Counted from the first letter of the stretch, positions 24,701 through 39,700 are shown. The stretch is 64,000 nt of DNA from Pleodorina starrii (GCA_030267565.1 BRXU01000001.1:3968001-4032000), one strand, 5' to 3'. Made by a program: numbers and translations. Notes: a model not told the origin generated them from the letters alone.

Positions 24701-27700
24701 TCCCCTCCCTCTCTTCCTTCGCCTCCGCCAAGACTCTCTTCCTTCATTCTTTTTGCAACGAGCCTTTGCAACGAGCCCCCGAGCCCAAATCATATCCCCC
24801 TCTAGCCGCTACCCCCGCCGCCCCTTGCCACCTTCCGCACCCTCGCAATCCACACCCCCGCCATCCCCGCACACCCTCCTCCGTCCTCCCACCACGCGCA
24901 GGTGTCATCCTCCGCGCCCTTCGATATGTCGTACGTGTCGTACACCCTCGCGCCGCCCACCACCATCTCCAGCGGCTCCTCCTCCCTCTTTCTGCTGGAG
25001 GCGGGCGCGGACAACCTGACAGCCTGGCCCTACGCCGTACACCCTCCGCCGCCGCCGCCGCACCCCACCTACTCCCCGATCTTCAGCAGCGTGGCCGCCT
25101 GGGCCCCCAACGTGCGTAGCAACCAGACGGCTCTGGCGACTGTGCTGCAGATCCTCATCGGCAGCCGCAGCTACGTCAGCATCCGGGACCTGCTGGGCCC
25201 CCCGGATGTGGATGTGGCACTCAATGCATCGACGACGGCGGCAGCGGAGGGCGGCAGCAGCGCCGCAGCAGCAGCTGGCGGCGGCGGCGTCAGCGGCGGT
25301 GACTGGCGTGAGGTGCTGTTGCCGCTGCTGCTGCCCCAGCGGGCGGCTGGGAGTTTGGGTGCTGCGGCAAATGCGTCGTTGGGTCCGACGGGCCGTGTCT
25401 TTGTGGTGGACTCGTGTTGCGACCCGCAGGTAGGACCGGGGGCCGGGGGGGCAGGGGGCCCAGTGGGCAGTGGGCGGTGGGCAGGTAGGGTGCGGGAGTT
25501 ACAATGAGGGACCACCAGATAGATAGGGTCCTGCGCTGGCGCATTCGGGGTAAACTCAGAACCATTGCAGGTGGGACCGGGCGAAGGGTCGGGGTCGGGG
25601 GCAGGGGGCAGTGGGCAGGGGGGTTGGAACTTGGAGGAGGAGAAACGTGAAGAGGGGGATGATTGCGGCTGTGCGGTGACGGCGAGCAGCAGTAACCCGT
25701 AAAAGGCGCTGCGATGCCGATGCCGACGTATACGTTGCTCAGCCCCGGCCGTCCACGTCCGCTTAAAAACCCTAAAACCCACGCAGATCTCCAGCTCGGG
25801 CGGCCCCTCCTCCGGTGGTGGCGGGGCTGGTGGCGGTCCCCTCAGCGACAATGTGCAGGTGCTGCTGAACAGCAGCTTGTCGGTGTCGGCGGTGCAGTGC
25901 GGGTCGGTGCTGGTGGTGTGGCTGCTGGACGCGGCGCTCGGCGGCGGGCCGGTGGCGGGCGCGGCGGCGAGCGTCTTCGTCCAAGACGAGTGGGGGGTAA
26001 GCCGTAAGCGAGCAGAAAGCTATTTGGTAGTTGGTAGTTAGCCGTTAGGAGAGCTGGTAGTTGGTTTGATGCGTGGGACGTTCCGCATCCTCGCGCAGCC
26101 GCTCCGTTATCTCCAGCCGCTCATCCGCCTCATGCATCTTCACTCATGTCCCCCGCCCCGCCCCCTCTCTCGCTCTTCATTCCCCGCGCTTTATGCATAC
26201 GGTATCGTCTTGTTGGGTGCGGTGCTGGGCTCAGGTGCTGTGTCGCCTACGTCTCTACACTCCAGCATGTCGCTCGCTTTACCTTTGCTTCACACTGAAT
26301 CCACACTGAATTCCAAATCCATCCATCCATCCATCCACACCCCACCCCCGACACACACACACACACACACCCGCAGAGTGTCCCCCGGATGTTCGCTGGC
26401 TGCACCACCGACCGCGACGGCCTCTGCAACATCACCCTGGTATCCCCAGAGGCGAGTGTACGACCGTGGTGTACTGCTGTACGACAGCCCTGCCCTGCAC
26501 CTTCCGTTGCTGGTTGAGGAGGTTTTGAGGGTTGCGTCAGGCGAGCGAGAGCCCCATGCATGAGCACATGCACGCCACGTGGTTGCTCCGCAGCAGTCCT
26601 AGCGCCTAGGAGTCCTAGGGAGCCCGGACATGTTCACTCACGGCGCCTCGCTCCCCTTCCTTTCTTCCCTCCTTCCTTCCTTCCCTCCTTCCTCGCTGTC
26701 TTCTCTGTATGTGCCTCGCACGTGTTTCTACCTCTCTACCTCTCTACCTCGCGAGAGAGCAAGCAGCAGCTGATCGGTGTCCAGCCGGTCCTGGCGGTGA
26801 CCGCCGGCGACCAGCTGGCAGTGCTGCCCCGCGCCGGCTGGGTGCGGAGCTCCGCGGCACCCGCCCTGGAGTCGAGTTTCGTTGGCAGTCTGGTGGTTGA
26901 TCGGCTGGTGGTGGTGCCCGGGGACAGCATCAAGGTCACGGGTGGGTGGGTGGGTGGATGGGGTGGAGGGGGTGGGTGGAGGGAGAGGAGGGGTGGAGGG
27001 GGAGGGGGAGGGGGAGGAGGGTGGGTGGGTGGAGGGGGAGGTGGGGCGGTGGGGCGGTGGGGCTGGGAATACCAGGATATACCAGGGGCGCGCAGGCGTG
27101 GGGGGCCGGGGGGAGAGACGGAGGCCGTGCCTAGCACACAACCACTCGGCGTTCCTGTGCCGTTAATACGCGTGCAACAGGTTTCGTACAGCAGATCGCA
27201 TCGGATCTCACCCTGGAGCTGCCGCCGGAGAGCGTCGCCGTACTGCAGATCAGCCCGCCGTGGATCCAGGCCTCAACAGCCGATACGGGATCTGGATCTG
27301 GATCCAGCGATGTCGACTCGGAGGCGCGGTCCCTCACCTATGTCATGGTGGGTAGCGGTGCACGAAGGGACAGCAGGCGGCCAGAGGTCAAGGAGCCAAG
27401 AAATTTTCAAACTAAAATCTGGCAATTGTCGCTCTGAGGATGCACGGCCGGCCAATGCTTGTCGAGAAGCAGCAGCGCCTTGTCAAGATCCATGCAGAAC
27501 TAGCCGGCAGAGAAACTCATTCGGGAGTGCGGACCGTGTTTAGGGACCGGTGCACTTGTAGGTCGTACTATTTCGGAAAATAGTACGGCACGCATGCTCC
27601 AGCAGCTTTGGTCACTTAGGCAGCTATTCATAAGTAGGCATAAGTGGACATGACCACGCAATTCTCTGAGCAAACACGCGTAGCACGGGATTGCATTAAA

Positions 27701-30700
27701 CAAGCAGAGGACATCAAGGCCGTGCGTGATATAGCACTCTTCGAGCTCGCGTGCTATATTTCAAATTCATATTCAAAGCAGTGCCCCAATCGCACGGTTT
27801 ATTTGCCAAATGCGCGCCCTGAACTCCTCCAGATTTTTTTGAAAAGGTCTGAAGCCAACTGCAACAACTTTTGACTCATCTGGTGGAGCAGAGTGTGTTA
27901 TCTATTTGTAATTGCTTATAATTGTAAATTTCTGGGAGCCCGCTGCTCCAGCACGCCATCTATGAAGTTGTAAGTTAGCGAGGAACTCGTTGCAAGCACT
28001 ACATCTATCTATGTTGCACTAGGTCGATTTTTACTGCACAAGAATTATCTGCATATATTTATATCTAAGTCATTATCTGGCCCAAGCGAACGAGCCGGCT
28101 CTTACCCTGGCTTACCCAACTGGTAACCGCACCGGTGCGTACGGCATACCCCGCCGGTCCGCAGGTCAACGCAACCACCGGCACCCTGCACGGCGAGGTC
28201 GAAGTTCCCACGGATGTACAACTGCAGTCGTACAGCCTGCTCCTGCGTGTACAGCCGCCGGTGTCGGCGTCCAGCACCGGCGGCCGCCGCCGGCACCTGT
28301 CGTCCACAGCTGCAGCAGCAACAGCGGATCATGGCGACCCGTGGGTCGCTCCCGCATCACATTTGGGGGGCGCCGCCGCTGAGGCCGCCGCAGCAGCAGC
28401 AGGGCAAGAGGACGTGGATGGCGCTACCGCTGAGGCCGATTTCCGGGCGGCAGCAGAGGAGAAGGAGGTGAGGGAGGAGGACAGTCTCAGACGGCACCTG
28501 CTGTACGCGCCGCCGCCTGACGAGGGTGACGTCATCGATTTTGATTCGCTGCCGCCGCCGCCGTTGCCGGTGCCGGCGCCGCCGCCGGCACCGCCGCCAC
28601 CCGCGCCGGTCGTGGGCCTGGCGAGTGCGCCGCCCTTGGAGCTGCTGGAGTACGACAAGTGGCCCGAGGTGGCGTCACTGACGGTGACGGTGGCCGATCC
28701 GCGGCCGCCCACGGCTGACCTCAAGGTGCGTGTGTGTGCGTGTGCGTGCGTGTGCGTGTGTGTGGGGAGGCATTGCGTATGCTTAGAGTTTTAGGGGTTT
28801 AGGGTTGTTTTACCCATCTGCCTGCTCTTGGGACCCACCTCCGCTTTCCCAGCTAATCATCCTCCCCTTCCCGCCCCACCTCTTCCCGCCACCGCCCTGC
28901 CTCCCGCAGCTGGTGGCCCCCCCCTGGGTCCTGCCCACCTCCGCCCTGACCTTCAACGTCACCGCCGTCAGCTACATCGGCGCCTCCGTGTCCGGGGCCT
29001 CCCTCACCGCCACCTGGCACACCGCCAAGGCCACCGGGCTGATGACGCTGAGCACGGATGGGGCGGGGCAGGCCACCGGCAGGATAGACCTGGGGGCGCT
29101 GCCGCCCGCCAATGTGTCGGAGCCGTACGACATGTTGTACATTGATGTCGAGTGGATCGGGCCCACACGCGAGCGCATCACGCGCTCTGCCACCGTCACG
29201 TGAGTGATGGGGATGAGGATGATGAGGATTATGATGAGGATGAGGATGAGGATGCGCTCGGGAGGTGGAGGTGGAGGTGGACAACTGGTGCCGTAGCGAA
29301 CTGGATTATGCCTCCCTCCCTCCCTGCTGCCTTGGTGCGATCGCAGGAGAGAGAGAGAGAGTGAGTGTGTGTGTGTGTGTGTGTCTGTGTGTGTACACAC
29401 CTCTGCACGCTCGCCGCATACCGTAGCTATGTACGCATTGCACCCGGCAGCACAATACTGCACTGCCTCCCCTGTGTAGCCCGCATCCGTTGCCACATCC
29501 CTTCTCCGCCCCATAGCTACGCCTACAGACCCCACGCAGCGCACTTTTCACCTGCTCCCACTCTCCGCCCCTGCCTCGTCCCCCCAACCCCTCTCCCCAC
29601 CCCCCTGCCCCTCCCTCCCTCCCCTCCCCCGCCTGCAGCCTGGCTGACGGCCCCGCCCGCCTGCAGCTGCAGCTCTCTCTCACCCCCTCCACCCCCGGCA
29701 CCGCCTTCGCCGTCGCCGCCACCCTCACCTCCAACACCGACGGAGCGCCCCTCCCCGGTGTGCCCCTCACCGCCACCCTGCGTCCCGCCCCGCCCGAGCC
29801 CGATCACCCCGGCGTGGCGAACTGCACCTCCTCCACCTCCTCCTGCGCCACTACCAGCGGTGCTCCCTTCTCGCCCTCCTGCCAACTGGCGCTGCCCTGC
29901 GTGGGTCGCTTCCTGCTGGAGGCGTGTGCCCAAGTGCCCACGTCAGCACTGCTGCCTTCACAGGGGGCGTCTGCAGCAGCGGCGGCGGCGGCGGCGGCGG
30001 GGACGACGACGGGCGCGGCGGGCAACGGCGGCAACAGCAGCGGCAACAGCAGCAGCAACAGCAGTGACAGCGGCGCCAGTGTGCGGGTGTGTGCCAATCA
30101 GACGTTGGGCTACAATGAGAGCTATTGGGCGGAGAATCCCTGGAGGACCTTTGATGAGCCCTCCCTGACCACCGACAAGTGAGTGAGGGCGGGCGGGGGG
30201 GGGGGGGCAGGCACCGTGTGTTTGCCGGGCAAGCAGGTGTGAACGATGTGGGGATTTGCGGCGCGGCCGTGGATAAGTTACCATGCGTTCATGCGCTTGA
30301 GCTGCTCCGGCAGATGCACTCAGCTCCCTTCCTGCGCGGGCTGCCCATCGTCCACCGACGCAACGTCCCTGTCCCCGTCCTCTCGGAAATGAAGAGGTTG
30401 CGCAACCTGCTTTACGTCGTCGTCGAGCCTCTGTTGATGCGTCCTTTACTTGACCTTTACTTGAAATGCCGCCGACCATACGCACATGTGCGCGCGCGCC
30501 CGCGCGTGCGTGCGCCGTGCTTTCCGTCGTACAGGACGACGTACCAGCTGGGCGACTCGCCGCTGCTGCTGTTCCAGAGCCCCTGGCCGTACTCCAAGCT
30601 GCTGTTGGTGTGGGGCAACGAGGCCGGTCTGGTCTCCAAGGTCGTCACCTCGGTGAGCGATAGATCCGGATCCACGGATCCGGATCCACGGATCCAGATC

Positions 30701-33700
30701 CGAGACGTCGTTTGAATGATTCGCCACTCACCACGCCGCGGTCATTTCGTGCCCTCGCTCCGCCGCCCCAAGACTTGCCTCCCCAACCCAGCCCAGTCCA
30801 ATCGCCCCCCGCGCCCCGCTTCCCCCCCCCCCCCCGCCACACCACGCGCGCACGCCCCTCTGCGGTATCTTCTTTTTGTTTTTACCCCCCTCCGCAGCTC
30901 CCCGCGGGCGGCCTGGCGCAAGTGCCGCTCGGGCCGCTGGGTCGGGAGTGTCGTGGCGGCTGCTCCGTAACCGCGGTGCTGGACGTGCCTCGCCTGCAGC
31001 CCGGCGACCTGCCCCTCCCTGGACCGCCGCTGCCCACGAGCCGCCTCTTCGACCCCTTCGCGCCACACACCCACACCATGGCTCTCCAGCTGGATGTGCA
31101 GCCGAGCAATGCACTGGACGTGACCGTGAACGTATCAGCAGCTGCGGCTGCTGCTCCTGCTCCTGCTGCTGCGGCTGCGGCTGCTGCTCCTGCTCCTGCT
31201 GCTGCTGCTGCGGCTGCTGCTCCTGCTCCTGCGGGGGCGGGGGCGGGGGCGGCGGGGGCGGCGGCGGGGGATGGGACTACTACTGGAGGGGTGTTGCCGG
31301 CGGTCCGAGACGTCAGCGGCGAGGTGCTGGTTGCCTTGGAGCCGGGAGGCAGGGCCTCGGTAGGTGGGGGCGGTGGGGGCGGACACGAGCGATCGCCGCC
31401 GGGGGCCTGAGGACGGCTGGGAAGTACCGAAGCCAGCCGTGTTGTTACTGTTTTTTTCTACTGCTTTTGTTGTTGTGAATACCGTATTGCTGTGAATGGG
31501 CTCCAACCTTGGGGTTGTATGGGAACCCGTATCTTGGGAAAAGGTGGATGCAAAGCGTGAATGTGTAGCGGTGGTGGATGAAGCCCTTCATCGTTCCAGC
31601 GTGTCTCCCGCTCTCCCGTCAATCTCCATATCCATGCTCACCCTGTCACTGGCGGGCCCCCCAGGTCTCGGTCGCGGTCGCGGTGCCTTCCGGCGCCGGC
31701 GCTGCCGGCTCCAAGCCGGCCGGCGCGGGTGTGGAGGTGACGGTGTACGGCGTGGATAAGGCCTTTCTGGATCTGCTGCCGTACGATTTGCCGCAACCGG
31801 AGTTGGAGATGGTGCTGCGGCTGCCCAGCAGCATGTCGCAGTGGACGGTGGATGACTACCGCCTGGCGCCCGGTGCCGTACGAGCGGTGTACGACACGCT
31901 GATGGCGCGGTGCGTATTACTAAGAGTGCACTTCGGCGCTGGACATACATGGATATGGACACATGCATGCATGCATGCATGCATGCATTTGCGAAGCTGC
32001 ATGTACTCGCATTCTCCGCATCGCATCATCGAGACCGTATGTTCAAGCAGGCTCGACTCACTTCACCCCAGCCATCCGGATCGCACCTCTCCGCACCTCT
32101 CCGCACCTCTCCGCACCTCTCCACCTACCCTACCCTACCCCACCCACTTCCCTCCCTGCCCCCCTCTTGTCCCCCCCAGCCTCACCCGGCTGGACCCCTG
32201 GCTGCCCACCGACACCTTCGTGGGCAAACCCAACCCCTACTATGTCCCCCCCGTGGACATGAACGACACCGCCCTCCTGGCGCAGTACACCAGTGCGGCC
32301 ACGATCATGCCGGTGGGTGGGTGGGTAAGGAAAAATATGCCGCAGCGAAGGGACGGAGACGGCGGGTGGGTGGGGCGCGGCGTGGGTGGGTGGGCGGGTG
32401 GGTGGCAGAGTGGGTGGGCGGGTTCAGTACGGTATGATTCGTTAGTTCGTTCGTTTGTTGATCGGTTGTTCGTTGTATTGCGGTGGCTCAACTGCATTTT
32501 GCGTATATGGACCGTGTGTCTGAGAGCCGTCTTACTTCCGGCACCCCCGCTGCTCACCTTTCTAAGCAGGTAAAAGCTGCCTCCATTCCCCCTGCCCCCC
32601 ACATACCTGCACATACACACACGCACACCCACACCTGCTCACCCACCTGCCCACCTTCACACACACCTGAATGGACCCAGGGCGCCGGCGGGGGCTACCC
32701 CTCCCCCGCCTTCCTGCCAGATTACTCAACGGATTGGGCACCAGCAGGTGAGAGCACCATCCACCAGCCACTCACCCTCCGCCGTGTGCCGCGACCTAGC
32801 CACCACCCTCGCCCAGTCACCTCCACCCCCCGCCGGTGGATCTCGCCCGCCTGCCTCCGCGCCCCCACCTCCGTCGCCCATGCGCCGCAGCCACAGCAGC
32901 ACTCTGACTCGCTCGCAGAGGCCAGGAATGCCACAGCGGCCGCGGGTGGGGGCGCCGGTGAGTCCGTCCGTACATACGTATATATATGTACGACTGTTGT
33001 ACGGCACTCCCAGCGTCGTTACAGCAGGCTTGCAGCCGCCACCACACAGAACACAGCACAAACGCGGCGTGCGTCCTCCGCCTCCGCCCCTACGCCAAAA
33101 CCCAACCATGTCCAACAGTCCTAAACCTCTCTAAAACCTCCCACAGACCACCACCCACCCACCCTTCCGCCGCCCACCCGTCCTTTTGTCCATCCACCCA
33201 CCCACCCACCAATGCAGTCGCCTCGGCCATTGCCGTCGGTGCCGCCAACGCTGGAGCCGCGTCCAAGGTGGCCATGATCGCCCCCATGCCTTCGCCGGCC
33301 CTCCCACCACCGGCCAGCGGCAGCCCCCCGCCCCCCAGTGGTGGCGGCACCCCCGCCGCGGCCCTCAGCCCGCCGCCCCGACTGGAGACGTCCTTCCGGG
33401 TGACGCCGCTGTTCACCACCGCCACCACGGGGCCCAACGGGGTCGCCTCGGCGGAGTTCACGGCGCCACCCAACCTGGGCACGTTTGTTATCAGGTAAGA
33501 GGCGTGTGTGTCTGTGTGTGCTTGTGTGCGTGTGTGTTTATGTGTGTGTCGATGGGGTTGTGGGTGGAGAATGCGCAGGGAATGCGAATGGAAGTGCGTT
33601 CGTGCTTGGTGGGGATGCACGCGTGCTTGGACGGACAGACGCTTGCGGGTCTACGCGTGCGTGCGTTTGTGCTTTGGGAGGGAGGTCTGCGCATGCATTG

Positions 33701-36700
33701 GGGGGGCGGAAAGGAGAGAAGATTACCGCAGCGAAGGGACGCAGAGGGCGGGGAGGGAGACTGGGGAGGGAGGTCTGCACTGTTACTACGGGTTCCAATC
33801 CCCCCTGGACAGACGCCCCCGCCGCCCTCCATCTCCATCCAATCAACACCCCCTGCGCCTCTTCCCCTTCCTCGTCCTTCCCCATCCGCCCGCCCACCCG
33901 CGCAGGGCCTTTGCCGCGTCCGGCTCCTCGGGTGGTCGTTACGGCTCCGGAGAGGCCCGGCTGGCGGTCCGGCGGCGTCTGTCGCTGACCCCCTCCCTGC
34001 CCCGCTTCGTGCGGGTAGGGGACAGCTTCAGTGCGGGGGTGCTGGTCAGTGTGGGCTCCGCACCCGCGGCAGTCACAGTCACCATACAGGTACGTACTTA
34101 CACACATACACACATACATACATGTAGGCTACCTTCGCACGGGGCTGGGACTGCCGTCGGCACAGGTCTCTTTGCTCTCGTGGCTGGCCAGGCTTCTTCT
34201 TTTGCCAGATGCTGTCTCAAGCTTGTTTTCCCTAAAAGCCCAAACTCCTTGCTGCCCCGGTTGCGCGGTTCGCCTTGTCATTCCAGCTTACCTCAGCCGC
34301 CTCCCTCCCTCCCTCCCTCCCTCCCTCCCTCCCTCCCTCCCTCCCTCCCTCCCTCCCTCCCTCCCTCCCTCCCTCCCTCCCTCCCTCCCTCCCTCCCTCC
34401 CTCCCTCCCTCCCTCCCTCCCTCCCTCCCTCCCTCCCTCCCTCCCTCCCTCCCTCCCTCCCTCCCTCCCTCCCTCCCTCCCTCCCTCCCTCCCTCCCTCC
34501 CTCCCTCCCTCCCTCCCTCCCTCCCTCCCTCCCTCCCTCCCTCCCTCCCTCCCTCCCTCCCTCCCTCCCTCCCTCCCTCCCTCCCTCCCTCCCTCCCTCC
34601 CTCCCTCCCTCCCTCCCTCCCTCCCTCCCTCCCTCCCTCCCTCCCTCCCTCCCTCCCTCCCTCCCTCCCTCCCTCCCTCCCTCCCTCCCTCCCTCCCTCC
34701 CTCCCTCCCTCCCTCCCTCCCTCCCTCCCTCCCTCCCTCCCTCCCTCCCTCCCTCCCTCCCTCCCTGCAGCTGGACTCGGCCTCCGCTTCCGCCGCGCCG
34801 CTGTCCCTGACCGGCGCCACCAGCCAGACGGTGACCTTCGGAGCGGGGGGAGGGCTGCAGCAGGAGGTGCGTTGGGAGGAGGGGGCCCCAGCTGCGCCGC
34901 CGCTCCTCCATGCCGCGCAGTGCCCATATATCGGATGGAGCGCATGCCCACATGCTCATGCCCGCGGCCCGCACCCTGCCTCTGCTCCCTGGTGCCAGCG
35001 CTCTCTACCCCCCCCCCACACACACACATCACCATCCGCTGAGGTCGCCTCCATCCCTCCGCTGTGGTATCTGCTTTCTTCCCACCCAGGTTCGATTCCC
35101 GTTTTCCGCTGGCGCCATAGGCTCCGCCAACCTCACCTTCACAGCTCGGGACAGCCAACCGGGCGGAGGGGCGGATGCGCTGCAGACCCAGCTGAGGGTC
35201 ATGGGTGAGTGGGGGGGCCTGGGGGCTGGGGGTCATGGGTGAGTGCGTGCAAGTTTGGTCTACTCATGCATCTGTCTACTCACGCGTCTGTGTAACTGTC
35301 GTATCTGCTGTCTGCACATGTTCCGGCCTGCCAGCCTTGCCCTCCCGCTCACCCTCACCCCAACTCCCCAACCCCCAACTCCCCAACTCCCGGTGGGCGT
35401 TGAACCCCCATCTCCCGACCCACCACAGGCCAGCAAGGGGACGTGTGGGTGGCCACCTCCTTCACACTCGCCGCGTCACCGCCCCCAAACACCTCCACCA
35501 ACACCACATCCACCAACACCACATCGACCAACACCACCAGCAGCGGCGGCGGCACTACGGCGGGGCAGCAGTGGCAGGAGGGCATGGTTCTACCCAACGC
35601 CGTGCCGGGAAGCGGTGAGTGAGAGACTGCATCAGCGCTCGGCGTGCGCACAGCCGGTGCTTGGATCTCCCCCCCCCATACGGTACGCACAGTTACAGGT
35701 TCGACCGTTATCCAGCTGAACCGCCCCGGTCCCGGGTCCCCGGCCCTGCTGTTTGGTTCCGCTGTTTGGCATCGCCCCGCCCCCCACCGCTGTTTGGGCT
35801 TCGTAATGCGATGCAACGTAATTGATGTAATTGATGATTGCCAAAATTGCCACAATTGCCACAATTGCGCGCAGGCGGCCTCAATCTGACTGCCGGCGTG
35901 GGCTACTTCCCCGCCATCGCCGGCATGTACGACAGCTTGATGCAGGCGGATGCCGAGAGGTTCGTACCGCACCGTACCTTTGTAGTACGGTATATAAATA
36001 TCAGTATACATAGATACACGGCGAGGGACGCTGAGATAGATGACAACCATCCAAACAAGGGCAGCGCTGGGGGCGCTTACCGGTATCAGCAGCCCCCCTC
36101 CGAAGGTCCGAACTCCGCCAAAGCCAGCCCCCCTCCCTCCCCTCACCCGTTCCCGTGCAACTCTTCACCTGCTGCATGCGTGGTTGTTGACTTCCTGTCT
36201 GTACGTCTGTCGCACGTGTGTCGTACGTCCGCAGGATTATCCCGCAGGCGACGCCCGCCATGCTGTGGGCCACACTTCCTGTCGTACTGTCGTACTACAG
36301 TCAGCCGGCCAGCGCCGCGCAGGGCGCCGCCGCCGCCGGCGGCTTGCGCGACCTGGCGACGCTGACCGACGCTCAGTGGGGCCTTATGTGGCAGCCGGCC
36401 AGTCGTTGGGGAGACTGGCGGCCCAGCAGGTCGGCGAGTGCGTGCCTGCCCGGGGGATGTTGCGGTGGGTGGTTACAGTTGTTACAGTTGTGGTTGTTAC
36501 AGTGTTACAGTTGGTTTTTGGGAGGGAGTGGGGGGCACGAGTTGGTGTGTTTTGGGTCGACCCTCGCTCGCCCTCATGCCCGTGAACACCTACCCGCTTA
36601 ATCGGTCGTCACCTCTGAAAAGATACTATGCCAAGTCCCCCGCTTATCTTGCTACCCATTATTTCGAACTAAATCCCCTTTCTCTCTCACTCGGCCCGCT

Positions 36701-39700
36701 TGCTGATCATCCTCCGTCTCCAACTAACCTCAACCAACAGGACGGAAGTCGACCTCAACACCTGGGCCCTCTTCCTGGCGGCTCTTCACGGGCCCGCGCT
36801 GCGCCCCTCCGCCTCCGCCTCCGCCTCCTCTTCTGCTGCTGCCCAGCAGCAGCTGCCGCCCTCCCTGGCCCCCCTGGCGGCCAGTTGGGCCTCCCTGGAG
36901 TCCGACCAGGTGCCGATGTGGCGGGGGGCGGTGGCCAGGCAGCTGGTGGCGGACGCGATCGAGTCACGACAGCGGCCGTACAACCCGGGGTCGTACAGCG
37001 ACTGGGACACGCTGGCCTGGGCGAGGTGGGTGTGTGTGTTTGGGGGGAGGCTGATGGGTGAGGGGCTGGATGGCTAGCGGGTTTACTTAGGTTTTTAGTA
37101 GGGGGGTGGTGGCAGGGTTTGGTTTGGTTTAGTGCACGCACGGCCGATGGATGGATGGATGGATGCTCGAGCGCAAGCCCAGGGTGAGTTACATGTATGC
37201 GTACGACAATGGGATGACTCATTACTGGGAAAGGGTGATGATGGTTGCGCGTGACGGGCCACTTCCGCAGCCGCCTTGCTGAATTGTAAGTCGGCCGTGC
37301 TGATGATATGACCCATGGGTCACCAGGTCAGGGGTATAAAGAGATTTTCGCAGGGCGGGGGGGGGGGTCGGGGGTAGGTCCCCTGCCAGGTTACTCGCCA
37401 GGTCACACTCAGCCGTGAACGTGATCGGCCGTGATAATCCATGGGTCACCAGGGTGGTGCTGGGCCACGCTAATGACCCATGGGTCACCGGTGCTGGGTC
37501 CCATGGGTCGCCAGGACAGGGGTAAGCCGTTGCTGATGACCCACGGGTCGCCAGGGAGCGGGTCGGGTCAGCCGTCAACCTCACCGTCACACACACCGCG
37601 TTACACCCTTCATCGCCACACACACACACACGTGTTCATACGCAACACACATACACAGGCTGACTCTGGGCGGCTATTGGGACCCACGCAACGACAGCGA
37701 GGTCGCTGCCACCGCCGGCGGCGCCGCCAGCGGGGCCGTCAGCATCCAGACCATTGCGGCAGATCTGAGTGTCGGAGCGCTGACGCAGGCGGTGGGCGCA
37801 CAACAGCAGAACGGCACCGCCAGCCTGCGGGTGGGTACCGGCGGTAATAGCGTTTCGTTGGACGTTGGGCGTTGGGCGTTGGCTCGTGGAGTGGAACGCG
37901 GGGGTAGGTCGCCCGAGCCCGTGACCTTCCATCTGCCCCTGCTCCGTCCTGCATCCTCCGCCTGGGCCAGCCCCGCCCCTCCTCGCCTGCGCCTGCCCCG
38001 CCCCTCCCCGCCTGCGCCTGCTCCTGCCTTACCCCCCCCTCCCCACCTGGCGCCTGCGCCTGCGCCTGCCCCGCCCGCACCCCCCACAGACCTGCGTGCT
38101 GACCTCCCTGGTCCTGCAAGCCATGGGCCCATCCGCCAACCCCTCCCCCAAGCTGGTGGCCGCGACCCTCGATGACGTCACCTCGGCGCTCCGGGTGCAG
38201 GGCCGTACAGCCTACGTGGCGGCGGGAACGGGTGGGTGCTCGCGTGATGACGTTGCTGGAGGTGCCGGTCGGGGGCGGGCCCAACTGGGCGCCGGGCTGA
38301 GGGCCGGCGGGCAGGTGGGCCGGCAGCCACCGCGTCGGCCTCTCCTTCCATTGATGAGACTACATACAGGGATTTAGGGACATGGGAGGGAAAGAGTTCC
38401 GCTTCCGCCCAAAGGTACGCACCCACTAGCCACTACCCGCACCGGCACACTCACTAAAAGCACGAGTTTGCGTTTGCGTTGGATTCCTAACATACGGTAC
38501 ACACAAGCGTTTTTTTCTCGCGTTTTTTTTTCTCGGGAGGGGCGTCACATACATACACGGTGCTTTGTATTGTGTTTACCGTATGCGTCACAGACCTGCA
38601 GCACATCACCCACCTTGCCGGGTCACAAAGTACGATCACCCGCGCTTTGCGTGTGTTGCGCACCAACGTGTATAGGCACGGACGCTACGGCGGCCCCCCT
38701 GGAGGACCAGACTCTGGCTCTGCTGCTGCAGCTGCGGGCCGGAGTCAACAGCACCGCCAACCCGCTGCTACCCAAACTGGCAGCCTACGTGGCCAACCCG
38801 CCGCCGCCAGGCGGGTACGGCATCTTTACGGTGCCGTACTCGCTGCGGGCTCAGGGCCTGGCGATAGCGGCGCTCAGCGAGTACGACAGGGTACGCGGCA
38901 GTGCGCGCCCTGACGCCAACATAACCGCAACCGCCAACGGAATGACCGTGCTGCGGGTGAGTTGGTTGCGTTTGCGGTTGAATGGACTGATGGACTATTT
39001 AGGACCCTACATACGGGGCTTGAGCACAAACACACACACAAAAAAAACACAAGCACACACCCCGAACGGCAGTTCGGAGACAGTGCAGCCCGCTGTATCA
39101 ACACCAGGAACATGCCCTTCTCACCACGCACCACCACTGTCTTTCCTACACACGCGACAAGTCGCAGAGGCCCCGCCTTAACAATACCTCCCCTTTCTTG
39201 CGCGCGCGTGTGTGTGAAGTTTCATCCGGCCCCTTCACTCCGGCCTGTGTATTATTCCGTGTTACCCCACCCTCGCCCCATTTCAACTAAAGTCGCCACG
39301 CACGGCTGGAAAAGCCGGCCCATCCGCGAATCGCCGGCACATCCGTCGCGTCCAATGGAACTTCTTCCCTCTTGGCCGACGCCAGCCCTCCTCCGCCCCC
39401 TCCCTGTCGGTAACCCCCTCCTGCCGCCCTGCGAGCCCCCCAGGCCTCCTTCCGCCCCTCCGGCAGTACCTCCCCCGTCACCAATGCCACCGCTTGGTCC
39501 CAGCTGCTGCTGCAGCCGCCAGCCAACGCCAACGCCAGCGGCAGCACCGGTACCGCCCCCGCCAACAACGCATCGTCGCCCGGACAGCTCAATTTCCTGG
39601 TCAGTGTATGTACCGGAATATACCGTTGTACGTGTGAGCCTCGTACACGCGGCGTTGCGTACTGGTACTTCTGGGACAGGCCAGTCTGGGTAGGTGCTTC

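Noticed and set aside
35090..35103. GGTTCGATTCCCG resembling a tRNA T-arm
   Set aside because: It is the start of an A2M-like exon and no acceptor stem, D-arm or anticodon arm surrounds it.
33508..35236. Long Pro-Ser and Gly-Arg-Glu open frames up to 566 codons
   Set aside because: They are translations of the (CCCT)n tract and adjacent intron sequence; the real exons use another frame or short parts only.
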